Assembly (NCBI GenBank): GCA_018881555.1
Contig: JACAXG010000060.1
Span: forward strand, 1,364,001-1,428,000
Length of the DNA: 64,000 nt
Origin: Amblyornis subalaris
Taxonomy: Eukaryota; Chordata; Aves; Passeriformes; Ptilonorhynchidae
Direction: 5' to 3'
Position 1 is the first letter of the stretch. Every line of letters starts with the position of its first letter. The position numbers and the translations under genes are program-made. Below the pieces are notes generated by a model, which had not been told where the DNA came from, searched no databases, and was given only the letters and a program-made list of their open reading frames with translations. Positions 59,801 through 64,000 of this stretch are shown in pieces.

Positions 59801-62800
59801 TGGGTCTTTAACCGAGGGCATATTTTTTGCTTCTGCTGCTGACTTTTTCTATTGGGTCCGTCTTGCAAGGTGACACTTCTGTGCAAGGATAGGGGTGCTT
59901 GCAAGAGGCATTCAGCTGGGTCCACCTCCTGTCTCCCACTTTCAGGAAGGCATATCTAAATGTAATCCTACGTGCAAACATCAGTGAGTCAGAGGTACTA
60001 AAAGCTATCTGCTAACACTGATGCTGTGCTTGGTCAGCATCTTATGGAACTCAGTCCTTTGCATGGAGATTACAAACTAGAGAGCCAGGCCAAGCCTTCA
60101 GGCATAGGCAAAGGATTCGACTATGAGAATGTACTGAAATTTTTTGGGTTTGGGTACATGCACTTATGTGACAGTGTAATCCGGTGCTGTGTTTCTTGCA
60201 CACAAAAAGATGAGGAAACTCCCAGGCATTTTCTGGGAGAAACAACTGANCACACCTGAATGAGCAGCAGACTTCCTCCCACGCGGTTTCTGTCCCAGGT
60301 CTTCCAACTAGACTAGAAGGCCTACAAGTTTAATAAAAATGAGATTTTTTTTTTCTGGTAGGATTTTTGGTCTAGCAATCTTTTCCTATTAAATCGAGTG
60401 GAGTGATGTAACATCCCTGTAGGTGAAGTTATCATTCTCTGTCGAACTTCAGAAGGCTTTCCAACAAGGACAGAGGCTGAAGTCATTCTGCAGGCACTAC
60501 AGAGCTACCAGGCAGATGCGCCTGGGGCTGGGGCTGCCCATGGTTCCCTTTGGAGCAAGCCCTGGCGCTGTGCCTCTGCCTGGGGCTGTCATGGAGACCA
60601 CTCCCCTACTTCTGTCCCCATTCACGGCTGGGCTGGCTCCCACCACCCTGTGGCATGACAGCTCCGGAGGGCGTCTCTCACCGTGAAAAACACCTCCCTA
60701 CCTGTCACTGGCCTGGGGCCACCAGCATGCTCCACGCTGGTCTCGAAGTCATCTCCAAAAGGCAATGACTCCTCTGAAGCGTCCACTGAAAGAATTTGCT
60801 CTTTACATATAACTGGTTCACATTGGGACCTAGAATATTGCCTTGTGGTTGCTAATAACCTGTACCAGAACTGAGCTGGTGATTGACTGGGGAAAGGCTT
60901 TATATCTGCCTCCTTAAGTGCCTGCATTGCTGCTTTGCCTCTCCCTGATCTCTCTTCCGATCCCCTTGCTCTCACATTCTGGGTATTCCAGCTACCTCTG
61001 AACGAGGCATTAATGCAGATAAATATTACTGCAAGGAANTAATGGCCAAATACTCTCTGCATCATCTATATGCATTGGTTGGGGAGTGATTTTTCATTTC
61101 ATACATCATTTGCTATTTCAGCATGTGGCAATTCTGCAAAATAAGGAGGGAGAATTAGAGAGCTGAAGAGCCCACCCTTTGTTCTTGCTGTTCCCAGCAC
61201 TTGCAGGCAACAGGCACAGGGCAATTGCTGTTACTGGCCTGAGATGCGTTTGGATGAACTCACGTGGAACTTGTCCGGACCCAGTACTAGACACCCTGCA
61301 CAACTGTTTTCTTCCTGTCTTTCTGCCTCTCTCTCTTCTTTGCTGGGCTTTAACACATCCATGTAGTTTTAATCTCTTCTCACTCCCCAGCCCTCCCCCT
61401 TGCTGTATTCTGCATTTTTCAGTGTAATTGGTCCCAGCATATAAAACACAACTATCAGCTCTTTCCCCTAACTCCAATAAGAGCTCGTACCCCAGTGAAG
61501 TAATCTTTCCCACCTGGGCTGCTCCAGTGGTTTCATATCACTTAATTCTGCCTCATGAGCTGAGGATGAGTTCAAGGTAACATCTGCTCGGCTTTATGTT
61601 GGTTGTGTTTGTACTGGGGGTCCCTCAGTTCCCATTGCCAAGCAAGTGAGAGGAATGGCTTTGCCAGAGTCCCACATTTTCTGGGAGCATTTTCTGGGAG
61701 ATAACTGACTCTGCTGGGCTCACCCTGCTATTAGAGACCCCATTAAAATCAAGGATGTATGTTCAGTAAATTTATTCTTCTGGACTGCTGTGCTTGTTCC
61801 ACCTTCCTATTTTCCCCTGGAGTTTCTTTGTGAATTCATTTCGCCCTACTCTCTCCCTGTTGCCGGTGGCACTGAGCTGTGAGACAGGATCTGAGCCACC
61901 CTGACNTTGGCAAGCTGCAGGCTTTGGTGGCCCTGCACCTTGCTGTGGTCCCTCAGCTGGCAGTGTTGGCCTGTCAGCTGCACTGCTGAGTCTTGTTTCA
62001 AGTCCTCTGCTGGAAAGAGCTACCGAATTTGCTTTGTGGTGATTGCTCCTCAAAGGCAAAGTACACCCTCACACAACGCTCTGCTGGCAATGCTCACAGT
62101 CCATGCAAAAGCTGTGGGCAACAGGGTTCTTCTGCAAAGCATTTCAGGTGCCTGTTGATCCTGGGGTTGTATCTGAAGGTCATCTNCTCTGCCGTACTGC
62201 AAGTGTGGTGGGAACTAAGGGGTGTCTTTCCGAAGATGTCCCCTCCTCACGGTCTCACATGCCACACACAGCTCATTCATCTCTGCAGTATGCTACTGAA
62301 CGCCTTGAAGTGAGCCATCATTTCATTTTCAGTGACTTCCTAATGTGTTTGTTCCTTTTTTTCTCCCAAGCAACAGCAGAGGCATTGCTACATTTGGCTT
62401 AAGAACAAAGCCTGATTGTTCAAAGCCTGCGCGCTCCAGTATCAGCTGGGACAAACAGCCCATTGCACTTTTAGACCTCAATCTCAAAAGCCAGCTGGAC
62501 AAAGAGTGAAAAGGCTCAAAATCACAAGTTAGAAAAGCCTTTACCTTTATCTTTTCTCTAAAGGACTCTGTCAAGTACAGTTTTCTATCTGTGCTTTCTT
62601 TTTGTTACCTCTTTAGAAACCTGAAAATAGCATCTCTTTCTCTATTGATTTGTCCCCCTGAGCAGCACCGATTTCTCCCCCTCCAATCAACATGGCTCAT
62701 CCTGTCAATTTGCTTATGCAACTCCATTATCAATGAATGTCAGCGTGGCTCTGGTCACACAAAGTGGACATGTTATCCATTTCTTTGCAATTGTCTGGCA

Positions 62801-63574
62801 GCAACAGCACTTCCCAGGAGTCTCCTCTGCAGGTCCTGCTTCCCGAGGCAGGTGCTGGGGTGATGCCTCAGCTCTCGCACAGCTCGGTGCTAGCATGGAC
62901 TCTGGCAGCCAGAGGTGGGCGAGGTCCAGGGGGCTATTGTATCATTTTGAAACTGCTTTGTGGCCAACCAAAACATGCAATGCTAGTATAACATATCTCA
63001 TATCGATGCAATGCCCAATTTTCCTGTCATAATTATGCGAGGTAGAAAGGGCACCTTTCCTGACATACTTATCTACACCTTAGAAGCATGAACCTGGTGT
63101 TACTTTGCCACAGAGTACCTATATAATTCTTTGTCCATAAGCCAGTGTTGCCAGCTTTCAATTATTTTTGCTGTTTTTCCTGGCTCCTCCTCCAGCCTGG
63201 CAGCCACTCTGGTCAGGAGGCACCCAGATAGAAAGCTTGCACAACAGCGATCAGACAGTTGCTTATCTCTCAGCCCTGGGGTGTCATGCAGCCCAAAGCT
63301 GCACTGAGACTTTTTCTGTTGATGTGACAAATTGTAAACTCCTGTCCAATTTCCTGTATGCTAACCCTGCAAAGTGTTTCAATTGCATTGGGGTCTCCTT
63401 CTCTAACAGAGTGTCTTAATNTTGGACTATTTCTTTCCTAGATGTGTTATTCTGTGTGTCCTTTGAGCTCGGTCATTTTCTCCCAATGCCACGTATCTTT
63501 TTTTGTCCTTTTGTGTTGTTTTCCACTCCTGGCTGGTGATTGCATCTCCTCCCCAATGCAGTATCAATTGCAGT
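56851..63574. other. Unique noncoding sequence, AT-rich at 58300-58960
   Basis: No recognised gene. The AT-rich part contains GCTAATTAA-type cores at about 58751 and 58796. Minus-strand frames at 58952-59161, 59280-59395 and 59695-59925 read somewhat protein-like and are discussed as a finding. A 147-codon minus frame at 60622-61065 has no domain. A 13-bp duplication at 61675-61700 is listed separately. Confidence 0.45.
61675..61700. repeat. 13-bp perfect tandem duplication
   Basis: Two adjacent identical copies of CATTTTCTGGGAG. Confidence 0.9.
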
Positions 63575-63733
63575 TTTAATAAACACACTGTCTAATGCTT
63601 TTTCTAGATCATTAATGAAGATGGTAAATAAAACTGGAGTTAACACCAGTTTCTAGTAATAACCCTACTGGATGCCTCCCCACAAGCTGACAGTTTTGTC
63701 GTTGATCACTATTCATCACTAAGCCTGAACGTC
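63575..63733 (-). mobile_element. LINE CR1 ORF2 reverse-transcriptase fragment
   Basis: The plus-strand phrase CTAGATCATTAATGAAGATG followed by GTAAATAAAACTGG is the complement of CR1 ORF2. On the minus strand it reads PVLFTIFINDLEKALDS, matching the conserved 'GPVLFNIFINDL' block of the CR1 reverse transcriptase palm, just upstream of the catalytic motif. Rightwards, TTGATCACTATTCATC and TAAGCCTGAACG align in order with the complement of the preceding segment, but the frame is broken by substitutions and small indels around 63640-63680. It is an internal fragment without the 3' end, so it comes from an old insertion later deleted or rearranged. Non-functional. Confidence 0.8.
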
Positions 63734-63770
63734 AGTGTCCCCATGTGAGGTAATTTATATTCATTTAACA

Positions 63771-63990
63771 CCATTCATCACAAAATTGGAGAAAAACATG
63801 GCTAGAAGGGACCTCAAGAGGCTGATTTCAGAAATATTNCTGAAGCTTTCAGCCCACTTTTTTAAACACTGGCAAGGATAGAGGTTTTTATATCCTTGCC
63901 AGGCAGGTGGATTTAGTGTGGGTTAGCCTTCCCCTTTGCCAAGCATCTTACTTTAACCTCTCTTGCTGCAATTCAGGCACNTTTTTTCTT
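63771..63990 (-). mobile_element. Probable old CR1 3' remnant
   Basis: ACATGGCTAGAAGGGACCTC AAGAGG resembles the complement of the 3' end of ancient CR1 lineages ('ggctggaagggacctcaagaggtcatctagtcca'). The following TTTTTTAAACACTGGCAAGG ATAGAGG weakly resembles 'cttaaaaacctccaatgatggaga'. The tail and later blocks are unreadable. It contains a perfect hairpin (63869-63902). Confidence 0.42.
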
Positions 63991-64000
63991 ACCACACTCA

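Noticed and set aside
60622..61065. 147-codon minus frame with donor-like GTGAGA downstream of a charged, protein-like stretch
   Set aside because: No identifiable homology and only a weak internal acceptor; kept out of the features for lack of support.
1..64000. tRNA, rRNA, CRISPR, prokaryotic operons or phage elements
   Set aside because: No matching structures, repeats with spacers or coding density; the window is plainly vertebrate noncoding DNA.

Overview
The window reads as 64 kb of avian (bird) nuclear DNA containing no gene that I can recognise. The case for a bird is the repeat content. Four stretches match the LINE CR1. Two of them preserve the tell-tale C-terminal HWN-LP/LV...VV/VT...L peptide and stop codon of CR1 ORF2, and one encodes a piece of the CR1 reverse transcriptase (FINDL). 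All four lie on the minus strand. There are also a few worn CORE-SINE/MIR-like remnants and old amniote interspersed motifs, very few recent repeats, and no Alu/B1/L1. No frame exceeds 184 codons, and no frame encodes a recognisable host protein domain. The simplest interpretation is a large intron or an intergenic, desert-like interval. Several dozen isolated single Ns look like ambiguous base calls, not assembly gaps.

Layout. 1-8 kb: unique sequence with one AT/AC microsatellite, a CR1 3' end (4385-4600), an A-rich simple tract (5021-5120) and a small imperfect duplication (7026-7095). 8-9.5 kb: two stretches rich in developmental transcription-factor motifs, one with a near-consensus SOX/POU composite site next to a 12-bp SOX-type palindrome. 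9.5-26 kb: mostly unique sequence, with a CTG tract, a degraded CR1 (17566-17697), two MIR-like fossils and a (GT)n tract. 26-45 kb: a homeodomain/octamer cluster at 26.06-26.15 kb, a 111-bp exon-like segment at 29.0 kb, a perfect TAATNNNATTA homeodomain dimer site at 40.77 kb and a second clear CR1 3' end (42238-42436). 45-64 kb: tandem duplications (49.8 and 50.5 kb), a GT/GATA compound microsatellite (51.7 kb), a 180-bp exon-like segment (53.6 kb), a MIR-like fossil (56.7 kb), an AT-rich stretch, and two further CR1-derived remnants at the right end, with a perfect 12-bp-arm hairpin.

The window holds no operon, CRISPR array, RNA gene or multi-gene system. If it has a function, that is most likely cis-regulation of a neighbouring gene outside the window. 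The motif clusters are the best leads, but they were read by eye without conservation data and are hypotheses only.
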